Under the pieces are notes generated by a model. That model saw only the letters and a program-made list of their open reading frames with translations, searched no databases and was not told the origin of the DNA. Positions 56,833-64,000 of a DNA stretch of 64,000 nt are shown here, piece by piece (the stretch's first letter is position 1; the number at the start of each line of letters is the position of its first letter). Both the position numbers and the translations under genes were made by a program. The stretch is from Halomonas sp. CH40 (lineage in GTDB: Bacteria; Pseudomonadota; Gammaproteobacteria; Pseudomonadales; Halomonadaceae). The stretch is from the NCBI GenBank assembly GCA_041875495.1, contig CP112982.1:2480001-2544000 (forward strand), given 5' to 3'.

Positions 56833-57330
56833 TCAGCGCCGACGCGCGCTGACCTCAGCGCTGCGCAGACGGCTTGCCAGTTTATCCAGAATACCATTGA
56901 CGTACTTGTGACCGTCCGTGGCGCCAAAGGATTTGGCCAGCTCGACCCCTTCATTGATCACCACGCGATACGGCACCTCGTGGCGCTTGGCCAGCTCATA
57001 GGCACCCAGACGCAGAATCGCCAGTTCGACCGCATCCAGATCGACCAGGCGGCGATCCAGCAGCGGCGCGATATCACGATCCAGCTCTTCCTTGAAGCGT
57101 GCCGTGTTATGCAGCAGATCATGGAACAATGCCTGATCGGCGATCTGCATCACCTTGGCCCAGTTCTCGTGATCTTCCAGGTCATCATCCGGCTTCTGGC
57201 TGCGAAACTCGGCTTCAATCGAGGTCATCGACTTACCGGTCATGTGCCATTGATAGAGCCCCTGCACTGCCAGCTCACGCGCCGCATGGCGGCCTTCCTG
57301 AGCGGCAGTCGGTTTACGGGGTTGGCTCAT
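56833..57330 (-). CDS. nusB: Transcription antitermination factor NusB
   Basis: This 165-residue all-helical protein acts with NusE (S10) in rRNA antitermination. Family patterns are [41 protein letters not shown], and [31 protein letters not shown]. The ATG has GGAGG upstream and overlaps the ribH stop by 4 bp. The N-terminus has a basic, Thr/Gln-rich extension. Confidence 0.95.
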   Translation of the reverse strand: MSQPRKPTAAQEGRHAARELAVQGLYQWHMTGKSMTSIEAEFRSQKPDDDLEDHENWAKVMQIADQALFHDLLHNTARFKEELDRDIAPLLDRRLVDLDAVELAILRLGAYELAKRHEVPYRVVINEGVELAKSFGATDGHKYVNGILDKLASRLRSAEVSARRR

Positions 57331-57815
57331 TGCGCCGCCTCCGGAGAGAGCGCGCGCAGCAGAGAGACCATTTCCATTGCCGCCATGGCCGCTTCGGTGC
57401 CTTTATTGCCTGCCTTGGTGCCCGCGCGCTCGATAGCCTGTTCGATGGATTCAACGGTCAACACACCGTTGGCAACCGGCGTATCAAACTCAAGCTGCAG
57501 AGAGTTCATCGCGGTATTGCAGCCACCGGCAACGTATTCAAAATGCGGGGTTCCGCCACGAATGACTGCACCTAGCGCAATCACTGCATCCGGCTTGACC
57601 GTCTTGAGCACTTTCTTAACCGCCAGCGGCAATTCCCAGGCGCCCGGTACGTGAACAATCTGGATCTGTTCGCTGTCAACGCCATGGCGCACCAGGCTGT
57701 CCACGGCGCCTTCTACCAGGCTATCGACCACATGATGGTTGAAGCGGCCAACCACGAGCACATAACGGCCATCAACATCGAAAAAGTTGCCTTCAACTTG
57801 AGAAAGGGGTTCCAT
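57327..57815 (-). CDS. ribH: 6,7-dimethyl-8-ribityllumazine synthase
   Basis: This 162-residue protein forms lumazine from butanone phosphate and the ribitylaminopyrimidine. It shows [30 protein letters not shown] with the substrate site, [18 protein letters not shown], and [16 protein letters not shown]. In most enzymes the catalytic residue of this last region is the His of HFEYV, which is present. The ATG at 57815 is used; a TTG directly before is less likely. Confidence 0.94.
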   Translation of the reverse strand: MEPLSQVEGNFFDVDGRYVLVVGRFNHHVVDSLVEGAVDSLVRHGVDSEQIQIVHVPGAWELPLAVKKVLKTVKPDAVIALGAVIRGGTPHFEYVAGGCNTAMNSLQLEFDTPVANGVLTVESIEQAIERAGTKAGNKGTEAAMAAMEMVSLLRALSPEAAQ

Positions 57816-57885
57816 CAAACGTTACCTACCTAAAATGAATCCTGCTAAAAATGGGTCTGACTGAACGTCAGCCTTACTGCTACGT

Positions 57886-59028
57886 CTATTCGCTGGTGTC
57901 GTCCGGATTCAGACGCTCAACCACTTCAAGGTCAAAGCCTGAAAGCGCTGAAAATTTCCACGGCGAGCTGAGCAAACGCATCTTGCCAACACCCAGGTGA
58001 CGCAGAATCTGCGACCCCGTACCAATGGTCAGATAGTTGCCCGCACCATCCGAATCGCTGGTACGCGGCTGGCGCATCCGGTCAAGCAGGATATCCAGCT
58101 GATCTTTCAGATCCTGATGCGGGCGCGCATCATCAATCAGCACAAAGACACCGGGCGCTGAACCGGCAATCTCGGCCAGTGAGCGCTGGGCATCCCAACG
58201 CACCTTGCCATCCTTCATCAGCCCCATGATATCGCGTAGGGTATCCGCCAGGTGCACGCGCACCGTGGTGGGCTGATCTGGAGTTGGCTGGCCATTCACC
58301 AGCGCAAGGTGGTGGGCACCCTGAATGCGGTCACGAAAAACATGCAAGGTCATATCACCGTAAACCGTCGGCTGGGGCAGTGCTTCCAGGTGATCAACCG
58401 TCTGCTCGTTGACGATACGGTAATGAATCAGATCGGCAATCGTGCCCATCTTGATACCATGGGTCTGTGCGAAAACCTCAAGCTCGGGGCGCCGTGCCAT
58501 GCTGCCATCGTCATTCATGATTTCACAGATTACACCGCTGGGGTCACAGCCGGCCAGCGCTGACAGGTCACAGGCAGCCTCGGTATGCCCTGCGCGCCGC
58601 AAAACGCCGCCTGGCTCTGCCATCAGCGGAAAGATATGCCCTGGCTGAACAATATCCGTCGGTTTGGCATTGGCGGCAACGGCTGCCTGCACGGTGCGTG
58701 CACGATCTGCGGCAGAAATACCCGTCGTCACCCCTACGGTTGCTTCAATCGAAAGAGTGAACTTGGTGCTGAAACCTGAGCCGTTGTCCCTGACCATCAG
58801 CGGCAGGTTCAACTGCTCGCAACGCTCACGGGTCATCGGCAGGCAGATCAACCCGCGGGCATGACGTGCCATGAAATTGATATGTTCGGCCTGAACCTTC
58901 TCAGCCGCCATGATGATATCGCCTTCGTTTTCGCGATCCTCATCATCCATGAGAATCACCATCTTGCCCTGGCGAATATCGTCGATTAGTTCTGCGATAG
59001 GGGCCAAGCCCCCAGAGGAGTGCGCCAT
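57886..59028 (-). CDS. ribBA: 3,4-dihydroxy-2-butanone-4-phosphate synthase with degenerate GTP cyclohydrolase II domain (RibBX type)
   Basis: This protein of about 380 residues has a normal N-terminal RibB domain ([55 protein letters not shown]) that makes the four-carbon unit of riboflavin. The C-terminal half follows the RibA fold, but the zinc-binding Cys motif of GTP cyclohydrolase II is absent, so that activity is probably lost. Such RibB-X hybrids are known in proteobacteria. A separate ribA must lie elsewhere. The ATG giving MAHSSGGL has GGGAG upstream. Confidence 0.88.
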   Translation of the reverse strand: MAHSSGGLAPIAELIDDIRQGKMVILMDDEDRENEGDIIMAAEKVQAEHINFMARHARGLICLPMTRERCEQLNLPLMVRDNGSGFSTKFTLSIEATVGVTTGISAADRARTVQAAVAANAKPTDIVQPGHIFPLMAEPGGVLRRAGHTEAACDLSALAGCDPSGVICEIMNDDGSMARRPELEVFAQTHGIKMGTIADLIHYRIVNEQTVDHLEALPQPTVYGDMTLHVFRDRIQGAHHLALVNGQPTPDQPTTVRVHLADTLRDIMGLMKDGKVRWDAQRSLAEIAGSAPGVFVLIDDARPHQDLKDQLDILLDRMRQPRTSDSDGAGNYLTIGTGSQILRHLGVGKMRLLSSPWKFSALSGFDLEVVERLNPDDTSE

Positions 59029-59096
59029 GAAATCTCCCAGTCTGAGTCGCATTAGTGCGATGTGCGCGTCAGGGTACCTTGCCTCGGCCCACTGCG

Positions 59097-60272
59097 CTAG
59101 GCCCTAGTGATTTGAGCACCATTGCCTGGATCACCATCTTGAATAACGGGCGAAGCAATAATCCGCCAATCGCGCCCTACCGCACGAATATCATGAATAG
59201 TCAGTTGCCGCTGATCCGCCATACGCGCAATACCCGATAAATTGAACAGGCCGCGGGCATCTCCGCCTAACAGGGTCGGCGCCATATAAAGGTGCATTTC
59301 ATCGACCAGGCCAGCATCCAGAAAGGCACCGGACAGGGTGGCACCGGTTTCCACCAGCAGTTCGTTGATCTGTTCGTGTTCAGCCAACCAGGCCAGCATG
59401 CCAGCCAGTTCAACGCGGCCATCCTCACCGGCGGGCAACACCTGCACCTCGGCACCCGCCTGCTCAAGCTTGGCGCGCTTTTCAGCACTGCCCGCCTGTG
59501 TCGTCATGATCAGGGTGCGGCCCGGTGCCATCAGGCAGGCAGCAGCCAGTGGCAAGCGTAAATGGGTATCAAGAATGACCCGCAGCGGCTGGCGACGCAC
59601 AATATCATCGGCGTCTGCCAGCCCTAGCTCTGCGCTACGCACCGTCAGGCGTGAATCATCCATGATCACCGATTCCACCCCGCTCAGAATGGCGCTTGAA
59701 CGTGCCCGCAGCTGTTGCACCTGGCGGCGTGCCTCGGGGCCAGTAATCCATTGCGATTCCCCCGAGCCCATGGCCGTACGGCCATCCAGGCTCATCGCCA
59801 TCTTAAGGCGCACAAAGGGGCGTTGGCGTTCCATACGCGACACAAACCCCGGATTAAGGCGGCGAGCATCGTCTTCCAGCAGCCCGACATCCACCGTCAC
59901 ACCGGCATCCCGTAACAGCTGGATACCCCGTTCGCTCACCTGCGGGTTAGGGTCTATCATGGCCACCACCACTCGCCGGATACCCGCCTTGTGCAAGGCC
60001 ACCGCACAGGGGCCAGTGCGACCGGTATGCGAGCAGGGTTCCAGCGTCACATAGGCGGTTGCCCCTGTAGCGCGCTCACCGGCGTCGTTCAGGGCATGGA
60101 CTTCAGCGTGAGGTTCGCCTGCGCGCTGATGATAACCCTCTCCGACAATCTCACCGTCACGGGCAATCACACAGCCAACCCGAGGGTTAGGGGCCGTTGT
60201 GTACAGGCCACGCTCTGCCAGATGCAGTGCCCGGGCCATATAGGTATGATCCTGCTGGGTAAAGGTGGTCAC
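59097..60272 (-). CDS. ribD: Bifunctional riboflavin deaminase/reductase RibD
   Basis: This 391-residue protein has an N-terminal deaminase domain (about 1-150) with zinc ligands in HAEVHAL and [11 protein letters not shown]. The C-terminal 5-amino-uracil reductase domain (about 155-385) has [17 protein letters not shown], the NADPH-site segment [13 protein letters not shown], and an ending that includes [11 protein letters not shown]. It overlaps nrdR by 4 bp. The usual ribE (riboflavin synthase alpha) that often follows ribD is not present; ribBA comes next. Confidence 0.94.
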   Translation of the reverse strand: MTTFTQQDHTYMARALHLAERGLYTTAPNPRVGCVIARDGEIVGEGYHQRAGEPHAEVHALNDAGERATGATAYVTLEPCSHTGRTGPCAVALHKAGIRRVVVAMIDPNPQVSERGIQLLRDAGVTVDVGLLEDDARRLNPGFVSRMERQRPFVRLKMAMSLDGRTAMGSGESQWITGPEARRQVQQLRARSSAILSGVESVIMDDSRLTVRSAELGLADADDIVRRQPLRVILDTHLRLPLAAACLMAPGRTLIMTTQAGSAEKRAKLEQAGAEVQVLPAGEDGRVELAGMLAWLAEHEQINELLVETGATLSGAFLDAGLVDEMHLYMAPTLLGGDARGLFNLSGIARMADQRQLTIHDIRAVGRDWRIIASPVIQDGDPGNGAQITRA

Positions 60273-60769
60273 TGGGTACCTCGCGGCGCCTTTCCAGAGG
60301 TGCTTTCCTCCTCTTGCGGCTCCTGAGAGAGGCGGTCTATTTCAGCGCGGAATTCATCCAGATCCTGGAACTTGCGATACACCGAGGCAAAGCGGATATA
60401 GGCAACCTGATCAAGGGTCTTCAGCGCCTGCATCACAAACTCACCGATATCCAGTGCATTGATTTCCCGATCGCCCCGCGCACGCAACACCTGGCGAATG
60501 CGTTCGATCGCCGCTTCGGTTGCCTCAGCGCTGACCGGGCGTTTTTCCAACGCCCTTAACATGCCAGCGCGCAGCTTACGCTCATCGAACATTTCCCGGG
60601 AGCCGTCGGATTTCACCACACGAGGCATGATCAGCTCAGCGGTTTCATAGGTTGTAAAGCGTTCATGGCAGGCCGCGCACTGGCGGCGGCGGCGAACCTG
60701 GTCGCCATCAGCGACCAGGCGGGAGTCTGTGACTCGGGTATCGTGAGCACCACAAAAGGGGCAATGCAT
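60269..60769 (-). CDS. nrdR: Ribonucleotide reductase repressor NrdR
   Basis: This 166-residue ATP/dATP-sensing repressor of nrd genes has the zinc ribbon [17 protein letters not shown] plus [12 protein letters not shown], then the ATP-cone domain with [20 protein letters not shown]. It leads the rib operon, which is the common position in gammaproteobacteria. Its own NrdR boxes were not found in this window. Confidence 0.95.
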   Translation of the reverse strand: MHCPFCGAHDTRVTDSRLVADGDQVRRRRQCAACHERFTTYETAELIMPRVVKSDGSREMFDERKLRAGMLRALEKRPVSAEATEAAIERIRQVLRARGDREINALDIGEFVMQALKTLDQVAYIRFASVYRKFQDLDEFRAEIDRLSQEPQEEESTSGKAPRGTQ

Positions 60770-61033
60770 GGCATCAACCTGTTATCGAAAGTTGCGAACG
60801 GATGTCGCTGACATCCAGGCATACGCGACTGGCAAACCAAATATGACCGTATTGTATCGATTTAGCCGCTTTAATGCAGTCTTTAGCATTGACGACGTGA
60901 TAAACGCCTCTACATATAATCGGCACATAACCTCACATTGGCACAATAAGATCATTAACGAACCCTAACCAAAATACTGATCAGCCAGCGCCCACATGCT
61001 GTATCTTGATTTACACACTTGCAGATTCCATTG

Positions 61034-61834
61034 ATGAGCAACCACCTCATGCTGATATCGCTTTCATCGCTTTTCCGAACATCACCGCTGCTGATATCTT
61101 TCAGCTTGCTGGCAGGCCATGTGGCTGCCAGTGAAACGTCACTCCCCGCCCCCGTTAAAGCCCTGACTGAAAAAGGCATCGAGATACACAGCCAGTTCAG
61201 CGCCCCCGGCGGATTGAAAGGCTTTGGTGCCAGCGCTCAGGGGCGCGAAATGGCTGTCTACCTGACCCCTGACGGCGAACACGCCATCGTTGGCACCCTG
61301 ATGGACAGCGCAGGCAATGACCTGACCGCCCCCCAGCTGGATGAACACGTACGCGCCCCACTGGAAGCCCAGACCTGGCAACTGCTGGAAGATAGCCACT
61401 GGATTCAGGATGGCGACCCACAGGCACCACGGGTGGTGTACACCTTTACTGACCCCAACTGCCCTTACTGCCAACAGCTATGGGAAGCCGCACGCCCCTG
61501 GATTGAGGCAGGCGAAGTACAGCTGCGTCATATCATGGTCGGCATACTCAAGGCCCAGAGTCCCGCTCAGGCGGCTGCGTTATTGGGTGATGACAACCCT
61601 GCTGAAGCCCTGAAGGCACACAAGCTGGGTGAGGAAGTTGCCGCCAGCGCCCAGCCCCGTGATATCGAACAGCAGGTATTGGACAATAATCAGCTGTTTG
61701 AGGAACTGGGCCTTTACGCCACGCCAACCAGCGCCTTTCAACGCCGTACGCAGGAGGGCGTCATACGCATCGAACGGATTGAAGGCATGCCAAGCCAGCA
61801 ACGCCTGGAAGAGATGATGGGTGGAGCGAGGTGA
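61034..61834 (+). CDS. Periplasmic thiol:disulfide interchange protein, DsbC/DsbG-like
   Basis: This protein of about 266 residues has an N-terminal signal region (LLISFSLLAGHVAAS), a dimerisation-type domain (about 38-115) and a thioredoxin domain with the active site DPNCPYCQQLW and the cis-Pro element ATPTSAF. The CPYC pair is close to DsbG (CPYC) rather than DsbC (CGYC), and GMPSQQRLEEMM ends the chain. I use the ATG at 61034; a TTG at 61019 is also open. Its stop is overlapped by a three-copy heptamer array. Confidence 0.82.
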   Translation: MSNHLMLISLSSLFRTSPLLISFSLLAGHVAASETSLPAPVKALTEKGIEIHSQFSAPGGLKGFGASAQGREMAVYLTPDGEHAIVGTLMDSAGNDLTAPQLDEHVRAPLEAQTWQLLEDSHWIQDGDPQAPRVVYTFTDPNCPYCQQLWEAARPWIEAGEVQLRHIMVGILKAQSPAQAAALLGDDNPAEALKAHKLGEEVAASAQPRDIEQQVLDNNQLFEELGLYATPTSAFQRRTQEGVIRIERIEGMPSQQRLEEMMGGAR

Positions 61835-61853
61835 GTGGTGAGTGGTGAGTGGT
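61833..61853 (+). repeat. Heptamer tandem array, three copies of GAGTGGT
   Basis: Three perfect 7-bp units start on the last two bases of the TGA stop of the DsbG-like gene. A bidirectional terminator follows 7 bp after the array. The arrangement matches the ten-copy array at 35734-35803. Confidence 0.93.
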
Positions 61854-61860
61854 GAACCAA

Positions 61861-61895
61861 AAACGCCTGGTGGGTTGCCCCGCCAGGCGTTTTTT
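61861..61895. terminator. Bidirectional terminator between dsbG-like and tsdA
   Basis: AAACGCCTGG (61861-61870) and CCAGGCGTTT (61883-61892) form a perfect 10-bp stem with flanking A and T runs. It serves both convergent genes. Confidence 0.88.
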
Positions 61896-61920
61896 CTGGC
61901 TTATTCTTAGCGTTTCGTGA

Positions 61921-62976
61921 TCAGTCTTCCAGGTCTTCAAAACGTGGCACGCCGACATTCCAGGGCACGACACTGTCGCCTTTCTCGCCCCAGTTGGCGT
62001 GATCCGCCAGGCGATGATTATCTTCCTCGCGAATCTGTCCGTAGCTTGAGTTCTTGTGGAAGGTCGGGCCAAAGCGCTCCAGCACTTCGTCAACATCACC
62101 CGCATAGCGGGGATCCTGAGGACGTTCCTGCTGCGTCATGTAATAGGCCACATCCCAGGCGTCCTGATCAGACAGCGATAGCGGCTGCCCCAGCGGCATG
62201 TTGTTCTTGATAAAGCCAGCCGCTGTGTGGGTACGTACGATGCCAGCCCCCCAGTTATTGGAGCCATCTCCCCACGGGGCTGGAAAGACGTACTTGCCGT
62301 CTTCATAGTGCCCTGAGCCATCTTCCTGATGACAGATAACGCACTGGTCCTGATAAACCGCTTTACCGTTGGCATAGCTGAGTTCTTCCGGTCGATCAGG
62401 TGCCGGGAAACCACGCCCGTAGATGGGCTGATCAGGATACATGGGCGCACCGGTCGCCAGCCACTGATGGTAGGCAGATAGCGCCAGCATGTCATCACTG
62501 CCGTATTCCGGCGGCGTACCGTTCATCGAGTAGGCGAAGCAGCCGGCAATGCGCTCCTCAAGGTTGTTGACGTGCTGATTCTTGCCACGAAAATCCGGCA
62601 GGGTGACCGCAGCAGGCCAGATCGGTGCGCTGAACGGCTGGCGGCCTTCACCCAGGTGGCAGCTGGAACAGTTCATGTCGTTAAAGACATTTTTACCGCG
62701 CAGCTGTTGGGTGTCGGTAAACAGCTCATACCCGCGGCGAATGACTTTCTTGAGCTCAGGATGAATATCCGCTTCTTCCAGGTCTGCCATGGTAGGCGGC
62801 ACATGCACCAACTCGTTTTCCTTGGGCGCCGGGTAGCCCAGCTCCACCAGCGTCTGATAAGGCGCCTCAGCTTCCTGTTGCTCACTGTCATCAGCGGCTT
62901 GTGCCATCATGCCGGTTGCCAAGGCAACAGATACCCCGGATACGGCCAGCGCCAGGCTTTTCTTGGATATATTCAT
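61921..62976 (-). CDS. tsdA: Thiosulfate dehydrogenase, dihaem cytochrome c (TsdA-like)
   Basis: This 351-residue periplasmic protein has a Sec signal (LALAVSGVSVALATGMMAQA) and two haem c sites, NCSSCH (C103/C106/H107) and QCVICH (C212/C215/H216). ERIAGCFAYSMNG at about 141-153 carries the Cys that in TsdA is an axial ligand of the active-site haem, and GRQPFSAPIWPAAVTLPDFRG lies near the first haem. TsdA joins two thiosulfates to tetrathionate. It follows a dihaem cytochrome gene, as in tsdBA operons. The assignment is by family features, and activity is not proven. Confidence 0.85.
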   Translation of the reverse strand: MNISKKSLALAVSGVSVALATGMMAQAADDSEQQEAEAPYQTLVELGYPAPKENELVHVPPTMADLEEADIHPELKKVIRRGYELFTDTQQLRGKNVFNDMNCSSCHLGEGRQPFSAPIWPAAVTLPDFRGKNQHVNNLEERIAGCFAYSMNGTPPEYGSDDMLALSAYHQWLATGAPMYPDQPIYGRGFPAPDRPEELSYANGKAVYQDQCVICHQEDGSGHYEDGKYVFPAPWGDGSNNWGAGIVRTHTAAGFIKNNMPLGQPLSLSDQDAWDVAYYMTQQERPQDPRYAGDVDEVLERFGPTFHKNSSYGQIREEDNHRLADHANWGEKGDSVVPWNVGVPRFEDLED

Positions 62977-62982
62977 TTTTTA

Positions 62983-63645
62983 TTACTCCCCCTCTTCTAC
63001 GTCTGGCGCCTGGCTGGCATACCAGGCCGATACGGCGGCGATGTCATCATCGCTCATACGCTTGGCAATCGCCCCCATCAGATTCTGAGGGTCATTGGAG
63101 CGCTCGCCGTCTTTCCAGGCATGCAGTTGGGCGCTGATATAACCGGCATGCTGACTGGCAACCCCTGGAAAATCACTGCCTACCCCAGTGCCCCCCGGGC
63201 CATGGCAGCTGGCACAGGAAACAATGTAATCATCCCAGTCGCCGCGGTTAGCCAGTTGCTCTCCGCGTGCCAGGATGGCATCGCTGGCTTCTTCGCCCCC
63301 TGACGCCGGCGTTATCTCCATCTGGCTGTAATAAGCTGCCACATCGGCAATCTGCTGATCGTCCAGCATGTTGGCGAAAGGCATCATGCTAGCGTTCTGG
63401 CGGCGGCCCGACTTGAAATCATGCAGCTGCTTTTCAATGTAACCAGCATCCTGGCCTGCCAAACGCGGCCAGGATTCCCCTCCGGGTACATTCATCCCGC
63501 TACCGTTGGCCTGATGGCAGGCAGTGCAAGTCGCCGCTGCTGCCTGACCACGCTGTGGGTCGCCAGGTTCCAGTGCCAGTGTGCTGCCTGCACTCAAACC
63601 AGCGCCGAGTAGCAGGCCTAGCCCGCCTAATATCCTCTTGCTCAT
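62983..63645 (-). CDS. tsdB: Dihaem cytochrome c4-like, probable TsdB
   Basis: This 220-residue exported cytochrome has a signal peptide (ILGGLGLLLGAGLSAGSTLA) and two haem sites, TCTACH (C40/C43) and SCASCH (C144/C147). Each is followed by a c4-type repeat ending in a haem-ligand Met region (MMPFANMLDDQQIADVAAYY, then MGAIAKRMSDDDIAAVSAWY). The stop lies 6 bp before tsdA. In tsdBA operons this protein accepts electrons from TsdA. I use the ATG at 63645 with GGGGA upstream rather than 24 codons earlier. Confidence 0.85.
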   Translation of the reverse strand: MSKRILGGLGLLLGAGLSAGSTLALEPGDPQRGQAAAATCTACHQANGSGMNVPGGESWPRLAGQDAGYIEKQLHDFKSGRRQNASMMPFANMLDDQQIADVAAYYSQMEITPASGGEEASDAILARGEQLANRGDWDDYIVSCASCHGPGGTGVGSDFPGVASQHAGYISAQLHAWKDGERSNDPQNLMGAIAKRMSDDDIAAVSAWYASQAPDVEEGE

Positions 63646-63747
63646 CACGGTTTCCCCTGTGGTGTTATGATTATGAACCCCTTGAAATTCCCTACCTGCC
63701 TTATGAACATAGCCCATAGCAGCGCATCAAGGAGTGAACTGTGCCTT

Positions 63748-64000
63748 TCACTCGCGGGCAGCGAGCAAAGACGCAGGCACAACAAATTCGGCAACCAGAC
63801 CGCCGCCCTGGTCATTGTGAAACGCCAGACGACCGCCAAAACGCTCGGCAATGGCCGCCACTATCGCCAGGCCAAGGCCGCTACCCTGCTCCTTGCTGGC
63901 ACGCCAGAAACGCTGGGGCAGTTGCTCCAACGTTTGCTCAGAGACACCTTCGCCCCTGTCTCTTACCCGAAAAGCCACGGCCTTTTCTCCCTCAAGCCAG
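63748..64000 (-). CDS. Sensor histidine kinase, C-terminal ATPase end (5' end beyond window)
   Basis: Only the last 84 codons of the gene lie in the window; the frame is open to the right edge. It has a histidine-kinase ATP-binding G1 motif (VRDRGEGVSE), F box (QRFWRA) and G2 motif (GSGLGLAIVAAIAERFGG). It is a two-component sensor kinase of the OmpR-partner type. It ends about 100 bp upstream of the tsdB start and reads in the same direction. Any link to thiosulfate control is speculative. Confidence 0.85.
   Translation of the reverse strand, partial: WLEGEKAVAFRVRDRGEGVSEQTLEQLPQRFWRASKEQGSGLGLAIVAAIAERFGGRLAFHNDQGGGLVAEFVVPASLLAARE

Noticed and set aside
57816..60900. FMN riboswitch for the rib genes
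   Set aside because: I looked for the RFN conserved segments upstream of ribH, ribBA, ribD and nrdR and did not see them.

Overview
The window reads as chromosome of a moderately GC-rich, probably halophilic gammaproteobacterium, most likely a member of the Halomonadaceae. The grounds are proteins rich in Asp and Glu, and typical gammaproteobacterial gene orders: nudE / yrfG-hslR-hslO, rppH-ptsP, and nrdR-ribD-ribBA-ribH-nusB-thiL-pgpA. The organism is inferred from gene content only. No rRNA, tRNA or CRISPR array was recognised.

Layout. 1-9969 (+): a compact co-directional cluster with a phosphotransferase-fold kinase, a YnjB/YnjC/YnjD-type ABC importer split by a HEPN/MNT nucleotidyltransferase pair, two glycosyltransferase-like proteins of the rSAM/selenodomain-associated type, a TVP38 membrane domain fused to a disulfide reductase, and a SelD-N-terminus-like FAD oxidoreductase. 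10027-13446: a LysE exporter that seems to have been inserted (a second, diverged copy of the 3' tail of the preceding gene lies on its far side), then a META lipoprotein, GloA, a DUF411 protein and a membrane hydrolase. 13511-14334: an IS3 fragment and an AT-rich gap. 14335-23536: an unusual surface locus with a response regulator lacking its phospho-acceptor Asp, a broken HlyD-type remnant, two lipoproteins (one FlgO-like) and a 2119-residue repeat protein.

23672-42511: mostly housekeeping genes. These are an ElyC-like protein, a porin, the minus-strand series from a truncated sensor through tauE-like, lgt, thyA and folA to a ProQ-domain protein, then the NRDE protein, ptsP/rppH, a HAD phosphatase, mdh, rsd, gshA-dsbB and tex. 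43075-55838: msrB with a Tat-like signal, pckA, hslO, hslR, yrfG, nudE, an oxidoreductase, a PAS chemoreceptor, lon with a sigma32-like promoter, a DUF945 protein and pgpA. 55835-60769: the thiL-nusB-ribH-ribBA-ribD-nrdR series. 61034-64000: a DsbC/DsbG-like protein, a thiosulfate dehydrogenase pair (tsdB-tsdA) and the end of a sensor kinase.

The best candidates for something undescribed are four. The first is the 14.3-23.5 kb surface locus: the giant protein has twelve modules of about 119 residues, the last seven forming exact 714-bp periods. The second is the 1-10 kb ABC/selenodomain-transferase/TVP38-reductase cluster with its embedded HEPN/MNT pair. The third is a family of GAGTGGT heptamer arrays that begin inside stop codons. 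The fourth is the gene-tail duplication around lysE.
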